Shown here: piece after piece, positions 35,832 to 46,100 of the stretch
How positions within the stretch are numbered: position 1 is the first letter of the stretch
How the letters are laid out: every line of letters starts with the position of its first letter
Assembly (NCBI GenBank): GCA_002439875.1
Contig: DJQB01000030.1
Location: 1-64,000, forward strand
DNA from: Bacteroidales bacterium UBA6397
GTDB taxonomy: Bacteria; Bacteroidota; Bacteroidia; Bacteroidales; UBA932
Reading direction: 5' to 3'
DNA length: 64,000 nt
Program-made: the position numbers and the translations under genes
The notes under the pieces: model-generated
Databases searched by the model: none
Told to the model about the DNA's origin: nothing
Seen by the model: only the letters and a program-made list of their open reading frames with translations

Positions 35832-37226
35832 ATGACTATTGCGTTTCTGACACTCGGCTGCAAGCTGAACTACGCCGAGACTTCGACTTACGAGAGGGGG
35901 TTCGTCGCGAACGGCCTCACGGTCGTGCCGTGGGAGGAGAAGGCCGATGTCTATCTCATCAACACTTGTTCGGTCACGGAGAGGGCGGAGAAAAAGTGCC
36001 GGAATGTCATTCGCAAGATGCACCGCACCTCGCCTGGCGCCAGGATCATCGTGACCGGCTGCTACGCCGAACTACGCAGGGACGATCTTCAGACCATCGA
36101 TGGTGTCGCCCTTGTGTTCGGTGCAAAGGAAAAGTCCAAAGTCGTTCCCGAGACTATGCAACTTCTCCTGAACGGTACCGACGGAGGATATGACGCCACC
36201 GGAACCGTGGCCGCCCGTGGCCACGTGAACGGGTGGACCGCTGTAGGCGGGACGGGACGAAGCGCGAAGCGCGAAGGTTCCGGTGGCGTCATATCCGCAG
36301 ACGGTACAAACATAAACATTAAGGAGATCTCGAAGGAGACTATGGCGGCGTTCTCATCGGAGGAAAGGACGAGGTCGTTTCTCAAGGTGCAGGATGGATG
36401 TAACAACTTCTGCGCCTACTGCACAGTGCCTTACGCGAGGGGCAATTCAAGGAATATACCGATTTCGGAAGTGCTGGAGCAGGCCAGGAAGATCGCGGAG
36501 TCCGGAATCAAGGAGATCGTCATCACGGGGGTGAACACCGGGGACTTCGGCAGGACGACAGGAGAAAGTTTCCTTGACCTGCTCAAACGCCTGAACGATG
36601 TGCAAGGAATAGAACGTTACCGTATCTCCTCAATCGAGCCGAACCTCATCACCGAGGAGATCATCGACTGGATAGCCTCAGGCACAAAGTTCCAGCCACA
36701 CTTTCATATTCCATTACAGTCAGGGTCGGACACAATCCTGAAAAGGGTCGGCCGCCGCTACACGACGGAGTGCTTCGCTGACAGGATTGACTTCATCCGC
36801 TCCGTGATGGACCCTCGGCCCGAGGACTCTGACAAGCCGTTCGTGTTCTTCGGCATAGATGTCATCGCGGGGCTTCCGGGAGAGACGGACGAACTCTTCG
36901 AGGAGACATATTCATTCCTCAAGGACCGCGTCAGACCGGCGTTCATCCACGTCTTCCCGTATTCCCGACGCCCTGGCACTGTGGCGGCCGGTTGGAAGGA
37001 TCAGGTCAAGGATTCCGTGAAGACGGAGAGGGTGGCGAGGCTGGAGGCCCTTTGCGGCGAGCTGCATTCTGATTTTGTGGCGAAGAACCAGGGCAGACGC
37101 TCTCAGGTGCTGTGGGAATCAGATGTCAAGGACGGGCTGATGGGCGGCTACACCGGCAACTACATCCGCGTCGAGAGGCCTTACGACCCAGGGCTTGTGA
37201 ATATGGTGGAGGACATCACGATCTGA
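35832..37226 (+). CDS. mtaB: tRNA t6A37 methylthiotransferase MtaB with palindromic-element insert
   Basis: 464 residues from the ATG at 35832. The UPF0004 domain supplies cysteines in TLGCKLNYAE, NTCSVTERAEKKC and VTGCYAEL; the radical SAM cluster is QDGCNNFCAYCTVPYARG; a TRAM domain ends the protein (GGYTGNYIRVE). It adds a methylthio group to t6A37 of tRNAs reading ANN codons. Residues about 115-157, between the two domains, are a glycine-rich stretch coded by a palindromic element that keeps frame (see 36186-36296); other MtaB proteins have a short linker here. The linker position should spare catalysis. Confidence 0.93.
   Translation: MTIAFLTLGCKLNYAETSTYERGFVANGLTVVPWEEKADVYLINTCSVTERAEKKCRNVIRKMHRTSPGARIIVTGCYAELRRDDLQTIDGVALVFGAKEKSKVVPETMQLLLNGTDGGYDATGTVAARGHVNGWTAVGGTGRSAKREGSGGVISADGTNINIKEISKETMAAFSSEERTRSFLKVQDGCNNFCAYCTVPYARGNSRNIPISEVLEQARKIAESGIKEIVITGVNTGDFGRTTGESFLDLLKRLNDVQGIERYRISSIEPNLITEEIIDWIASGTKFQPHFHIPLQSGSDTILKRVGRRYTTECFADRIDFIRSVMDPRPEDSDKPFVFFGIDVIAGLPGETDELFEETYSFLKDRVRPAFIHVFPYSRRPGTVAAGWKDQVKDSVKTERVARLEALCGELHSDFVAKNQGRRSQVLWESDVKDGLMGGYTGNYIRVERPYDPGLVNMVEDITI
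36186..36296. mobile_element. In-frame palindromic element inside mtaB
   Basis: Perfect 21-base inverted arms (36186-36206 and 36276-36296) enclose 69 GC-rich bases. The whole is 111 bp, 37 codons, and stays open in the mtaB frame. The 7-base direct repeat ACGGTAC flanks it at 36172-36178 and 36301-36307, and one repeat plus the enclosed sequence is 129 bp, again a multiple of three. This looks like a miniature mobile element inserted in coding sequence without breaking it. No transposase or second copy is visible in the window. Confidence 0.7.
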
Positions 37227-37309
37227 CAGTCAGCCTATGGTGTCAGGCACAGCTCAAAACTTACAGACAATCACAATTTCAGACATTCACAAAATAATTT
37301 ACGAATATC

Positions 37310-38251
37310 ATGGACAAGGCAAAGCTGACATTCTTGGGCACCGGGACCTCACAAGGGGTTCCGATCATCGGCTGCAAATGCGATGTGTGCAAATCCCCGG
37401 ACTCGAAGGACAAGCGGTTCCGCTCCTCTGTGTTCGTTGAATATGGCGGGCTGAACATCCTTGTGGACGCCGGGCCGGATTTCAGGATGCAGATGCTTGC
37501 CCACGATCTGTGTCACCTGGACGCCATCCTGCTGACCCACAACCACAAGGACCACACCGGAGGTCTTGACGATGTGCGTTCGCTCAACTACATCGACAAG
37601 CGCGCAGCCGAAATCTACTGCGAGCGGAATGTCCTCGATGAACTTATCAAGGAATATCCCTACGTCTTCGCCTTTCCGAAATACCCGGGGGCTCCGGAGT
37701 GGCACCTGCATGTGATCGATGAGAATCCGTTCCTGGTCTATCCGAACGCAAAGGACATGGAACTTGTCTGGGTTCATGATGTCGGCTATCACTACAGGAA
37801 GCCTGACGGAACGCTGATTCCGACAGGCCGCAAACTGGAGGACATCATCGACAAGGCTGACCCGGCATCAATGGCCACCTCGACCGGAGGGGTGAAGATT
37901 GTCCCTGTCAGAGGTCTTCATGACAAGCTGCCCGTTCTCGGATTCCGTTTCGGAGACATCGCCTACATCACGGACATGAGCTTTATCCCCGAAAGCGAAT
38001 TCGGGAAGCTGCATGATCTCAAGCACGTGACCCTCAACACGGTAGGCTACAAGAAGCACCACTCGCATTTCAGTCTTGACGAAGCCCTTGAGATCGCCGA
38101 CCGCATCGGCGCCGAACACACCTGGCTCACCCACCTATCCCACACATTCCCCCGCCACGACCAGTTCACCAAAGACCTCGAAGCCCTCTGCCGCGACCGT
38201 GGCATCCACTCAATCGTCCGTCCCGCCTACGACGGTCTTGTCATAGAATGA
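37310..38251 (+). CDS. PhnP-like metallo-beta-lactamase-fold phosphodiesterase
   Basis: 313 residues. LTFLGTGTSQGVPIIGCKCDVC carries the cysteine pair typical of PhnP-type structural zinc binding; the MBL metal motif is THNHKDHTGGLDDV, followed by the late His in KHHSHFSLDEAL and THLSHTF. PhnP hydrolyses cyclic ribose phosphates; the substrate here is not known. The protein is cytosolic. Its stop codon directly abuts the recQ stop on the other strand with no base between. Confidence 0.88.
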   Translation: MDKAKLTFLGTGTSQGVPIIGCKCDVCKSPDSKDKRFRSSVFVEYGGLNILVDAGPDFRMQMLAHDLCHLDAILLTHNHKDHTGGLDDVRSLNYIDKRAAEIYCERNVLDELIKEYPYVFAFPKYPGAPEWHLHVIDENPFLVYPNAKDMELVWVHDVGYHYRKPDGTLIPTGRKLEDIIDKADPASMATSTGGVKIVPVRGLHDKLPVLGFRFGDIAYITDMSFIPESEFGKLHDLKHVTLNTVGYKKHHSHFSLDEALEIADRIGAEHTWLTHLSHTFPRHDQFTKDLEALCRDRGIHSIVRPAYDGLVIE

Positions 38252-40150
38252 TCACCTGTACATCGGGACATCACCGTTGTCGATGAGGTGACGGAGGATG
38301 TCCATGTAGTCGGGAGAGTAGTTTTTGGAGGGGTTATCGAACTCAGCCACAATCTCCTCAAGGGAATATTCACCATCTTTAGCGTTGATATATTCAATAA
38401 GTTTCCGCCTTGTTATCTGTTGCATGGTGCGGGCCGGCATGGAGGCGCGGCGGGCGCGGCAGATGTCGCAAGTGCCGCAGTCGGTGGTCTCGGTCTGGCC
38501 GAAATAGCGGAGGAGATAGCGGGAACGGCACTCAGTGGTCTCACTGACATATTCAAGCATAGCGGAACTGCGGTTGTGGAAAGCCTCCTTTAGCATCGCA
38601 TAGCGGGACGGCATCAGGTTGACGTTGCCCGGACGGAGGCGATCATGGTGAAGGACAACGACATCCGAGTGGTCCGTAGGCACATAGCTGATGACGTGGG
38701 CCAAAGACAAGTGGTAGAGTGACTGCCGGAGTTGGGAGACTGTCTGGCCGGCGCGGCGGGCGACATATTCCTCGTCAATCTGCTGAAGGAAAGAGAATAT
38801 GCCTGTGTAGCTCCGCATCAGAGCCTCCAGCACCGCGGCCTGCCCCCTATCCGCCAAGTCAATGTCATACAGCGCCTTGCGGTCCACATTGATACGCACC
38901 TTTGTCGGGATGTCAACCTCCTCAGAATATGTCAGATGCTCCGTCCGCTCAAGGTATTTGAGCGCATAGAAAGCCGGAGCCCGCTGAAGACCGAACCGCT
39001 TGCAGAAATCCTCTATCCTGAACTTCAGCTGCCGCCCTATTCCTGTGTCATAGGGAATCTCGAAGAACACGTGAAGTTTCTGGTAGATGTCCTCAATATA
39101 TTCAAGAGACGGGAAAGAGACCTCCTCTATCTGCTTCGCCCTCCGCACATCGACTCCGTTCCAAAGCTGAACAGCGAACGAGCGCTTCCCGTCGCGGCCC
39201 GCGCGGCCCGCCTCCTGAAAGTACGCCTCCAGGCTCTCCGGAAGGTCATAATGCACCACAAAACGCACATCCGGCTTGTCGATTCCCATGCCAAAGGCGT
39301 TCGTGCAGACCATCACCCGGATCGCCCCGCTCTTCCACGCCGCCTGACGCTCCGCCCTTGTCTGACCGCCAAGTCCGGCGTGGTAGAACGAGGCGGAGAC
39401 TCCCTGAGCCCGAAGGAACTCTGCCATCTCCTCACATTTGCGACGATTCCTCGCATAGACTATTCCTGTTCCCAGAACCCCGTTGCAGATGTTCAGTATC
39501 TGGGAATATTTATCCTCCACATGCCGCACTATGTAACTGAGGTTAGGCCTCTCGAAGCCACTTTTGAGCAACAGCTTTTCCATGAAGCCCAGACGCTCCA
39601 TGATGTCCTGCGCGACCGCCTGAGTGGCAGTGGCTGTCAGAGCTATCACCGGCGCGTCAATCCGCTCCCGAAGATCTCCTATTTTAAGGTAGTCAGGTCT
39701 GAAATCGTAGCCCCACTGAGAGATGCAGTGTGCCTCATCAACAACTATGAAGCTGACGTCCAACACATCAAGGTAGGACTGAAACAGCTGGGTACCAAGT
39801 CTTTCCGGAGACAGATAGAGAAACTTGTAATCTCCGTAGGCGGCATTGTTCAGAGCAAGATCCACCTCGTGGCGGCTCATCCCGGCGTGGATCGCAAGGG
39901 CCCGCACTCCCCTGTCGTTCAGATTCTGCACCTGATCTTTCATTAGGGCAATCAGCGGAGTCACTACCAAAGTGATCCCATCCTTCATCAGGCCAGGTAC
40001 CTGAAAACAAACCGACTTGCCACCGCCCGTGGGCATGATGGCCAGCACATCCTTTCCCTCTAGGGCTGCCGTTATGATCTCCTCCTGCATAGGACGGAAG
40101 CCATCGTAGCCCCAATATTCTTTCAACACTTCTGACGGTGACATATTCAT
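38252..40150 (-). CDS. recQ: ATP-dependent DNA helicase RecQ
   Basis: 632 residues (ATGs at 40150 and 40144). Helicase motifs: MPTGGGKSVCFQVPG (I), VDEAHCISQWGYDFRPDY (II and the RecQ aromatic loop), ALTATATQAVAQDI (III), GMGIDKPDVRFVVHYDLP and QEAGRAGRDG (VI). The RQC zinc site is CRSRYLLRYFG...CGTCDIC and a winged helix follows. The HRDC domain of E. coli RecQ is absent, as in many Bacteroidetes RecQ proteins. It unwinds DNA 3' to 5' in recombination repair. Confidence 0.95.
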   Translation of the reverse strand: MNMSPSEVLKEYWGYDGFRPMQEEIITAALEGKDVLAIMPTGGGKSVCFQVPGLMKDGITLVVTPLIALMKDQVQNLNDRGVRALAIHAGMSRHEVDLALNNAAYGDYKFLYLSPERLGTQLFQSYLDVLDVSFIVVDEAHCISQWGYDFRPDYLKIGDLRERIDAPVIALTATATQAVAQDIMERLGFMEKLLLKSGFERPNLSYIVRHVEDKYSQILNICNGVLGTGIVYARNRRKCEEMAEFLRAQGVSASFYHAGLGGQTRAERQAAWKSGAIRVMVCTNAFGMGIDKPDVRFVVHYDLPESLEAYFQEAGRAGRDGKRSFAVQLWNGVDVRRAKQIEEVSFPSLEYIEDIYQKLHVFFEIPYDTGIGRQLKFRIEDFCKRFGLQRAPAFYALKYLERTEHLTYSEEVDIPTKVRINVDRKALYDIDLADRGQAAVLEALMRSYTGIFSFLQQIDEEYVARRAGQTVSQLRQSLYHLSLAHVISYVPTDHSDVVVLHHDRLRPGNVNLMPSRYAMLKEAFHNRSSAMLEYVSETTECRSRYLLRYFGQTETTDCGTCDICRARRASMPARTMQQITRRKLIEYINAKDGEYSLEEIVAEFDNPSKNYSPDYMDILRHLIDNGDVPMYR

Positions 40151-40228
40151 TAGTCGTTAAACCGTTTTATCACAACCTTTTGCGCATTCCGCTGGCAAAC
40201 TATTTGCAGTGAAGCACGCCTGCGAAAG

Positions 40229-40236
40229 CAAATGTA
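40229..40236 (-). promoter_or_regulatory. -7 box of recQ promoter
   Basis: TACATTTG on the minus strand about 80 bp before the recQ start, in the divergent gap with pckA. No clear -33 box. Confidence 0.35.
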
Positions 40237-40257
40237 CGAAATTAATCGCTTACTCAT

Positions 40258-40288
40258 TTGAGTAATGGATAAAAATTCCTTAAATTTG
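40258..40288 (+). promoter_or_regulatory. Promoter of pckA
   Basis: TTG (40258-40260), exactly 20 bases, TAAATTTG (40281-40288): a full consensus match. The leader to the ATG at 40336 is about 40 nt and A/T rich, as for highly expressed Bacteroidetes genes. Confidence 0.75.
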
Positions 40289-40335
40289 CGGCGTTTTTGA
40301 GAGAATAAGTTTAACTTTATAAAACACATTTTACT

Positions 40336-41940
40336 ATGCCTAAGATGGATTTAAGCAAGTACGGAATCAAGAATGTGAAGGAAGTCCTTTACAATCCGAC
40401 TTACGAGGTTCTCTACAACGAGGAGACAAAGCCTGAGCTTGAGGGCTACGAGAAAGGCCAGGTTACCGAGCTCGGCGCCATCAACGTTATGACCGGTATC
40501 TACACCGGACGTTCTCCTAAGGACAAGTACATCGTTATGGACAATAACTCAAAGGACACCGTATGGTGGAACACTCCTGAGTACCCTAACGACAACCATC
40601 CGATGTCAGAGAAAGTTTGGAAGGTGGTCAGGAAGACCGCCCAGCAGGAGCTTTCCGGAAAGAGGCTTTTCGTCGTCGATGGTTTCTGCGGAACCCACAA
40701 GGACACCCGCATGAAGGTCCGCTTCATCATGGAGGTTGCATGGCAGGCTCACTTCGTGACCAATATGTTCATCCGTCCTAAGAACCAGGAAGAGTTCGAC
40801 CAGGAGCCTGATTTCGTTGTTTACTGCGCTTCAAAGGCCAAGGTCGCCAACCACGAGGAACTGGGGCTGCGCAGCGACACCTGCGTTGCTTTCAACGTGA
40901 CCAGCAAGGAGCAGGTAATCCTCAACACATGGTACGGAGGCGAGATGAAGAAGGGTATGTTCTCAATGATGAACTACTACCTGCCACTCAAGGGCATCGC
41001 ATCAATGCACTGCTCTGCCAACACTGACATGAACGGTGAGAACACCGCCATCTTCTTCGGCCTCTCCGGAACCGGCAAGACCACACTTTCCACCGACCCT
41101 AAACGTAAGCTTATCGGTGACGATGAGCACGGCTGGGACAACAAGGGTGTGTTCAACTTCGAGGGTGGCTGCTATGCCAAGGTGATCAACCTTGACAAAG
41201 AGTCAGAACCGGACATCTACAACGCGATCAGCCGCGACGCCCTACTTGAGAACGTCACCGTTGACGCGAACGGCAAGATCGACTTCTGCGACAAGAGCGT
41301 GACCGAGAACACCCGTGTCTCTTACCCTATCTATCACATCAAGAACATTGTTCGTCCTGAGTCACAGGGTCCTGCGGCAAAGCAGGTCATCTTCCTCTCA
41401 GCCGATGCCTTCGGAGTTCTTCCTCCGGTGTCAATCCTTAGCCCTGAGCAGACCAAGTACTACTTCCTCTCAGGCTTCACCGCAAAGCTCGCGGGCACAG
41501 AGCGCGGAATCACCGAGCCGACCCCTACCTTCTCAGCCTGCTTCGGACAGGCCTTCCTTGAGCTTCACCCTACAAAGTACGCCGAGGAGCTCGTGAAGAA
41601 GATGAAGAAGAGCGACGCCAAGGCTTACCTCGTGAACACAGGCTGGAACGGAACCGGAAAGAGAATCTCCATCCGTGACACCCGTGGAATCATCGACGCA
41701 ATCCTCGACCACAGCATCGACTCAGCTCCTACCAAGACCATTCCTTACTTCAACTTCGTGATTCCTACAAAGCTTGAGGGGGTTGATCCGCACATCCTTG
41801 ATCCTCGCGACACCTACGCCGACCCGGCTCAGTGGGAGGAGAAGGCAAAGGATCTTGCCGCAAGGTTCATCAAGAACTTCAAGAAGTATGAGTCACACAA
41901 GGCCGGAAAGGCTCTTGTAAAGGCTGGTCCTCAGCTCTAA
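40336..41940 (+). CDS. pckA: Phosphoenolpyruvate carboxykinase (ATP)
   Basis: 534 residues, full length. Key sites are YTGRSPKDKYIV, the kinase-1a loop GLSGTGKTTLS with Lys and Thr, GDDEHGWD for metal binding and FSACFGQAFLELHP near the C-terminus. In anaerobic Bacteroidales it often runs toward oxaloacetate, fixing CO2 and making ATP on the way to succinate. Codon use is biased toward a few preferred codons, pointing to high expression, and it lacks the GAATAT hexamer common elsewhere in the window. Confidence 0.97.
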   Translation: MPKMDLSKYGIKNVKEVLYNPTYEVLYNEETKPELEGYEKGQVTELGAINVMTGIYTGRSPKDKYIVMDNNSKDTVWWNTPEYPNDNHPMSEKVWKVVRKTAQQELSGKRLFVVDGFCGTHKDTRMKVRFIMEVAWQAHFVTNMFIRPKNQEEFDQEPDFVVYCASKAKVANHEELGLRSDTCVAFNVTSKEQVILNTWYGGEMKKGMFSMMNYYLPLKGIASMHCSANTDMNGENTAIFFGLSGTGKTTLSTDPKRKLIGDDEHGWDNKGVFNFEGGCYAKVINLDKESEPDIYNAISRDALLENVTVDANGKIDFCDKSVTENTRVSYPIYHIKNIVRPESQGPAAKQVIFLSADAFGVLPPVSILSPEQTKYYFLSGFTAKLAGTERGITEPTPTFSACFGQAFLELHPTKYAEELVKKMKKSDAKAYLVNTGWNGTGKRISIRDTRGIIDAILDHSIDSAPTKTIPYFNFVIPTKLEGVDPHILDPRDTYADPAQWEEKAKDLAARFIKNFKKYESHKAGKALVKAGPQL

Positions 41941-41964
41941 TCGACTACTGTCATACACGAATAT

Positions 41965-41997
41965 GGCTGGTCAGGTTTCTGGCCAGCCTGTTTTTTT
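41965..41997 (+). terminator. Terminator of pckA
   Basis: A 10-bp stem (GGCTGGTCAG with CTGGCCAGCC, one G-T pair), a GTTT loop and seven T (41991-41997), 25 bp after the stop codon. Confidence 0.9.
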
Positions 41998-42005
41998 GTC
42001 CTACA

Positions 42006-42386
42006 TCAGAAAATCCTTGAGGCGAGGCTGCCAAGGTACAGGAACATCAAGCCGAGGACCAAGCTCAGCACTGTATAAAACAACGAACTGAGCAATTCTC
42101 CTCCCTGAAGCATGGACATATTCTCGTTCATGAATGTCGAGAATGTGGTGAAACCGCCGCAGAAGCCGACGGTCAGGAACGTAAGCATGTCCTGAGACAT
42201 TGCGTCGTGGCGAGAGGCGAGACCGTAAAACAAGCCGATCAGAAAGCAGCCGGCGACATTGGCCACCATCGTACCGAGCGGAAGTGTGGCGGCAGGGAAC
42301 AATTTGCCACAACCGGTTTTCACCAAATATCTTGCGATTCCCCCGAGGAAACTTCCTCCACCAATTAAGAGTAATGTGCGCATCAT
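42006..42386 (-). CDS. crcB: Fluoride ion channel CrcB/FluC
   Basis: 126 residues with four transmembrane helices. Family motifs GGGSFLGGIARY, PLGTMVANVAGCFLIG and GFCGGFTTFSTF (the fluoride-lining Phe and Thr residues) are intact. As a single gene it should form the dual-topology homodimer that exports fluoride. A second in-frame ATG is at 42383. It follows the tyrosine phosphatase gene by 64 bp on the same strand. I see no fluoride riboswitch upstream. Confidence 0.92.
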   Translation of the reverse strand: MMRTLLLIGGGSFLGGIARYLVKTGCGKLFPAATLPLGTMVANVAGCFLIGLFYGLASRHDAMSQDMLTFLTVGFCGGFTTFSTFMNENMSMLQGGELLSSLFYTVLSLVLGLMFLYLGSLASRIF

Positions 42387-42450
42387 TTGTCACCTCACAT
42401 TATCGTAAAATCCTCCACATATTGTAGTACAAGTTCCGGATTCTGCATAT

Positions 42451-42918
42451 TCATAAGTTCTTATCGCACCCGCTGTCCTTCAATGACGCCAACAGTCCCT
42501 TGCACCCTTCTGTTATATCCCGGTAGGTTCTCTCGAAATCCCCTGTGTACCACGGGTCGGAAACGTCAGAAGCCTTGCCGGCATATTCCATCATCTTGTG
42601 AACCTTGGACATATTCATAGGGCAGAGAATCCGCGAGAGAAGCCTCTTGTTCGACGTGTCCATGATGACAATAACGTCATATTCAGAGGCTTCCGCATCC
42701 GAGATGCGGTGGGCGTGATGCCGTGAGAACGGGATTCCATGAGCCCGCAGCGTCCGTTTAGCCGGCGGGTAGATGTCATTCCCTTCCTCCTCGTAAGACA
42801 CTGCCGCCGAACCGACCCGCAAAGCCACCCCGGCCTTCCGTGCCATGTCTTTCATTATGAATTCCGCCATCGGACTCCTGCAGATGTTCCCGTGGCAGAT
42901 GAAAAGAATACTTTTCAT
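42451..42918 (-). CDS. Low-molecular-weight protein tyrosine phosphatase
   Basis: The ATG at 42918 puts the catalytic loop at the usual place: MKSILFICHGNICRSPMAEF, with the CX5R motif CHGNICR. The general-acid Asp is in DPWYTGDF near residue 117. 155 residues, cytosolic. Such enzymes act on phosphotyrosine, often of capsule-synthesis kinases, or on small phosphates. No kinase gene is close. crcB follows, perhaps cotranscribed. A -7 box (TAAATTTG) is at 42948-42941. Confidence 0.92.
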   Translation of the reverse strand: MKSILFICHGNICRSPMAEFIMKDMARKAGVALRVGSAAVSYEEEGNDIYPPAKRTLRAHGIPFSRHHAHRISDAEASEYDVIVIMDTSNKRLLSRILCPMNMSKVHKMMEYAGKASDVSDPWYTGDFERTYRDITEGCKGLLASLKDSGCDKNL

Positions 42919-42940
42919 GTCATATGTGATTTCCACAATG

Positions 42941-42948
42941 CAAATTTA
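42941..42948 (-). promoter_or_regulatory. -7 box of tyrosine phosphatase / crcB promoter
   Basis: TAAATTTG on the minus strand, 22 bp before the ATG. The -33 box is unclear. Confidence 0.4.
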
Positions 42949-43033
42949 CATAAAAACTTGCGCATTACCGTCCAGCCCTACAAATCAGTCCTTGGATTAT
43001 AAGTCAGGAGGTACGATTTTATCCGCAATTTTG

Positions 43034-43041
43034 TACATTTG
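43034..43041 (+). promoter_or_regulatory. -7 box of the SusC/SusD operon
   Basis: TACATTTG lies 61 bp before the SusC ATG at 43103; no TTG at 18-21 bases upstream. Confidence 0.4.
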
Positions 43042-43102
43042 TGGTTTACGTCCTGGACACGATGGTGCGAAAGACGGAAAAGATTTGCTAAAAGTACAAG
43101 AT

Positions 43103-46100
43103 ATGAACGAGTTACTATCCAAGCTTCGGAGATGCGGAATTGTCTGGATCACGGTGTTTTTGCTGACGCAGGTGACAGCCGCGGCACAAGGGATTGTGCT
43201 TACAGGAAAGGTGACGGACACGGACGGCGCGCCGGTGATCGGAGCCGGGATCATTTCGATGCAGAAAAAAGCCTCGGGAACAACCACTGACGTGGATGGA
43301 AAATTCAGTTTCAAGGTTCCAGCCGGGACAGAATCGGTGCTCTTCTCATCGGTCGGAATGAAAGACGTTGTCTATAAGATAGTTCCCGGCAAAACCGAGA
43401 ACATCACGATTGTGATGGAGTGGGAAAGCACGCAGCTGGATCAGGTTGTCGTGACGGGATACGCACAGACCACAGTCAAGAGGATAACCGGCTCCGTGGC
43501 GGTGATAGGCTCGGACAAGTTCGAGGCCAAGGCCGTCTCGTCAGTAGATGCGCTGATGCAGGGTGAGGTCGCCGGCGTGGCGGTCTCCGCGACTTCCGGC
43601 CAGCCGGGAACCCAGTCCAGAATCCGGATCAGAGGGTCGAACAACCTCTCGGGGACCAGCCAGCCGCTCTGGGTGGTGGACGGAGTGCCGATGCAGAGCG
43701 ACTCCCCGAGCCTCAGCTCCGAACAGCTTGCCACCGGAGGCTTCGACGACATATTCGTGAACGGCGTCGGCAACATCAACCCCAACGACATCGAGAGCAT
43801 CACCATCCTGAAAGACGCGGCCGCGGCGGCGATCTACGGATCCAGGGCTGCGAATGGTGTCATCGTCGTGACCACGAAGAAGGGAGAGGCCGGGAAGATG
43901 AGGATCAACTACAACAACACGTTCACGATGTCGATAAAGCCGCAGAGAACCCTTAACCTGATGAACTCCGCCGAGAAACTAGCCTGGGAGGATGAACTTT
44001 GGAACGAGTTCTCGGCGAAGAAATACGAAGAGTCTCTGGAAGACAACACCGTGGTCTATCCGGTGGTCGGCATCGTTGGACAGATAAGAGCGGGACTCGG
44101 GGATTTCGCCAAGTACAAGGGTGATGTCAACGCCCAGAACGAGTACATAGCGTCTCTGAGGAACAACGACACCGACTGGTACGGTCTTTTGTTCAGGAAC
44201 GCATTCTCGCAGGGCCACCATCTTTCCCTCAGCGGAGGCTCGGAGAAGAACACCTACTACGTGGCGCTCGGAGTCAATGACGAGGACGGAATGCTGATCC
44301 ACAACAGTTACAGAAGGTACAACGTCAACTCCAAGATGACCCTCAAACCTGTGGACCGGGTCCGGATCGACATCGGCATGGAGGCGGCGAGGCAGGAATC
44401 CAGAATGCCATATTCAAGCGTTGATCCGTTCTATTACGCCTATTTCTCCAATCCGTACGAGAAAGCGTACAACGCTGACGGCTCTTACGCTGCTGACAAC
44501 ACTTGGTTCACCCTCGGCTACTACAACGGCCGCGGGGCCGAGCAGGTTATGCCTAAGAATGGTTTCAGCCTGCTGCGCGAGCTGGACTCCAATTACAGCT
44601 CAACCAATAACACCACCGGAACGTTCAGGGCGCAGGTCGATTTCAGGATCGCGGAGCCGCTGCACTTCGTCGGGCTGGCGTCATATTCATTCGCGAACAA
44701 CTCCACCGACAAGATCGTGGACAAGGACACCTACACGGCCTTCCGCGACAGGCTCGGCAGCGACGACCGCTCGCAGACCAACCTCTACGGTAGCATATCC
44801 CAGAACAGGACCAACAGGAACAGCTATGTCGCGCGCGGTCACTTCGCCTTCAACAAGACATTCGGGGAGCTTCACACAGTCAATGTGCTGGCCGGAGCGG
44901 AGCTAAGAGGCTCTGATGCCAACACCATATTCACAAAGCGATACAACTACGACCCAAAGACCGGAACCACCTCGCTGCCAAGCATCAGCGGTCCACAGGA
45001 CGAATGGCTCAGGGAAGTCGAGAAGCTGAACGGGGAATATTTCAGCAAGACACGCTACGCCTCGTTCTACGCCTCGGCCGACTACTACCTCGGCAAGACG
45101 ATCGTGCTCAACGCCTCGTTCCGTACCGACGGAAGCTCGAACTTCGGAAGCAACCGGCAGTTCAACCCTACCTGGAGCGCGGGAGCGGCGTGGCATCTTG
45201 GCGAGGAAAGCTGGATGGGGAATATCCCCGCGGTCTCCCACGCCACACTTCGCGCCGCCTACGGTTTCACCGGCGACGTGAACACCAGCACCTCACACCT
45301 CCTTGTGATGCAGTACCTCCAGCAGCAGTACCGCCACTTCGGGGACGAGACCTTCAACCTCGGCACCATCCCGTCTGCGCCGAACCCGGATCTCGGCTGG
45401 GAGAAGACCCGTGACGCGAAAGTGGGGCTGGACTTCGGCCTCTGGAAAGACAGGCTGACGGTAAACACCGAATATTACTACCGCCTCAGCACGGATGTGG
45501 TCACCTCCTCCCCTGTCCAGAGCACGACCGGATTCACCTACGTCTATTTCAACGCCGCCGACATAATGAACAGCGGAGTGGAGGTCACGGTGAACGGCAA
45601 ACTCATCCAGAAGAAGGACTGGACAGTAAGCGCTGCCGTCAACTTCGCCTACAACTACAACAAGGTCATGAAATACAACCCCGTCTCCACAAGCGGAATC
45701 ACATCCAAGGACCGCTACGTGGAGGGCTATCCGACCGGGGCTATCTTCAGCGGAAAATATTCTGGGATAGCACCTGATACCGGCCTCTACCAGTTCAAGC
45801 TGCGTCCGGACGCCCAGATAGCGACGGCCACCGACCTCAACAAGCCGGACAACTACCGCTACTACCTCGGCACGACGATCGCCCCCTACACCGGCGGATT
45901 CAATCTGAGCGCTTCATGGAGGCAGCTCAAGCTGAGCGTCAGCGGAATGTTCTCGCTCGGCTCGAAGACCTTCGAGAAGATGCGCTACCCGGCCAGCTAC
46001 AGCAACACATCCCACAGCGGAGTCAGCACCGAGACCGTACAGTCACAGTTCAGCGACCTCTACGGCAACCACCTCAACGTGGAGAAGGACAGGACTGACA

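Noticed and set aside
38732..39946. Open frame of 404 codons antisense to recQ
   Set aside because: Fully covered by recQ helicase motifs on the other strand; composition is that of a shadow frame.
42387..42450. Possible fluoride riboswitch before crcB
   Set aside because: The gap is only 64 bp and lacks the conserved GGNGATGG core and the pseudoknot partner.
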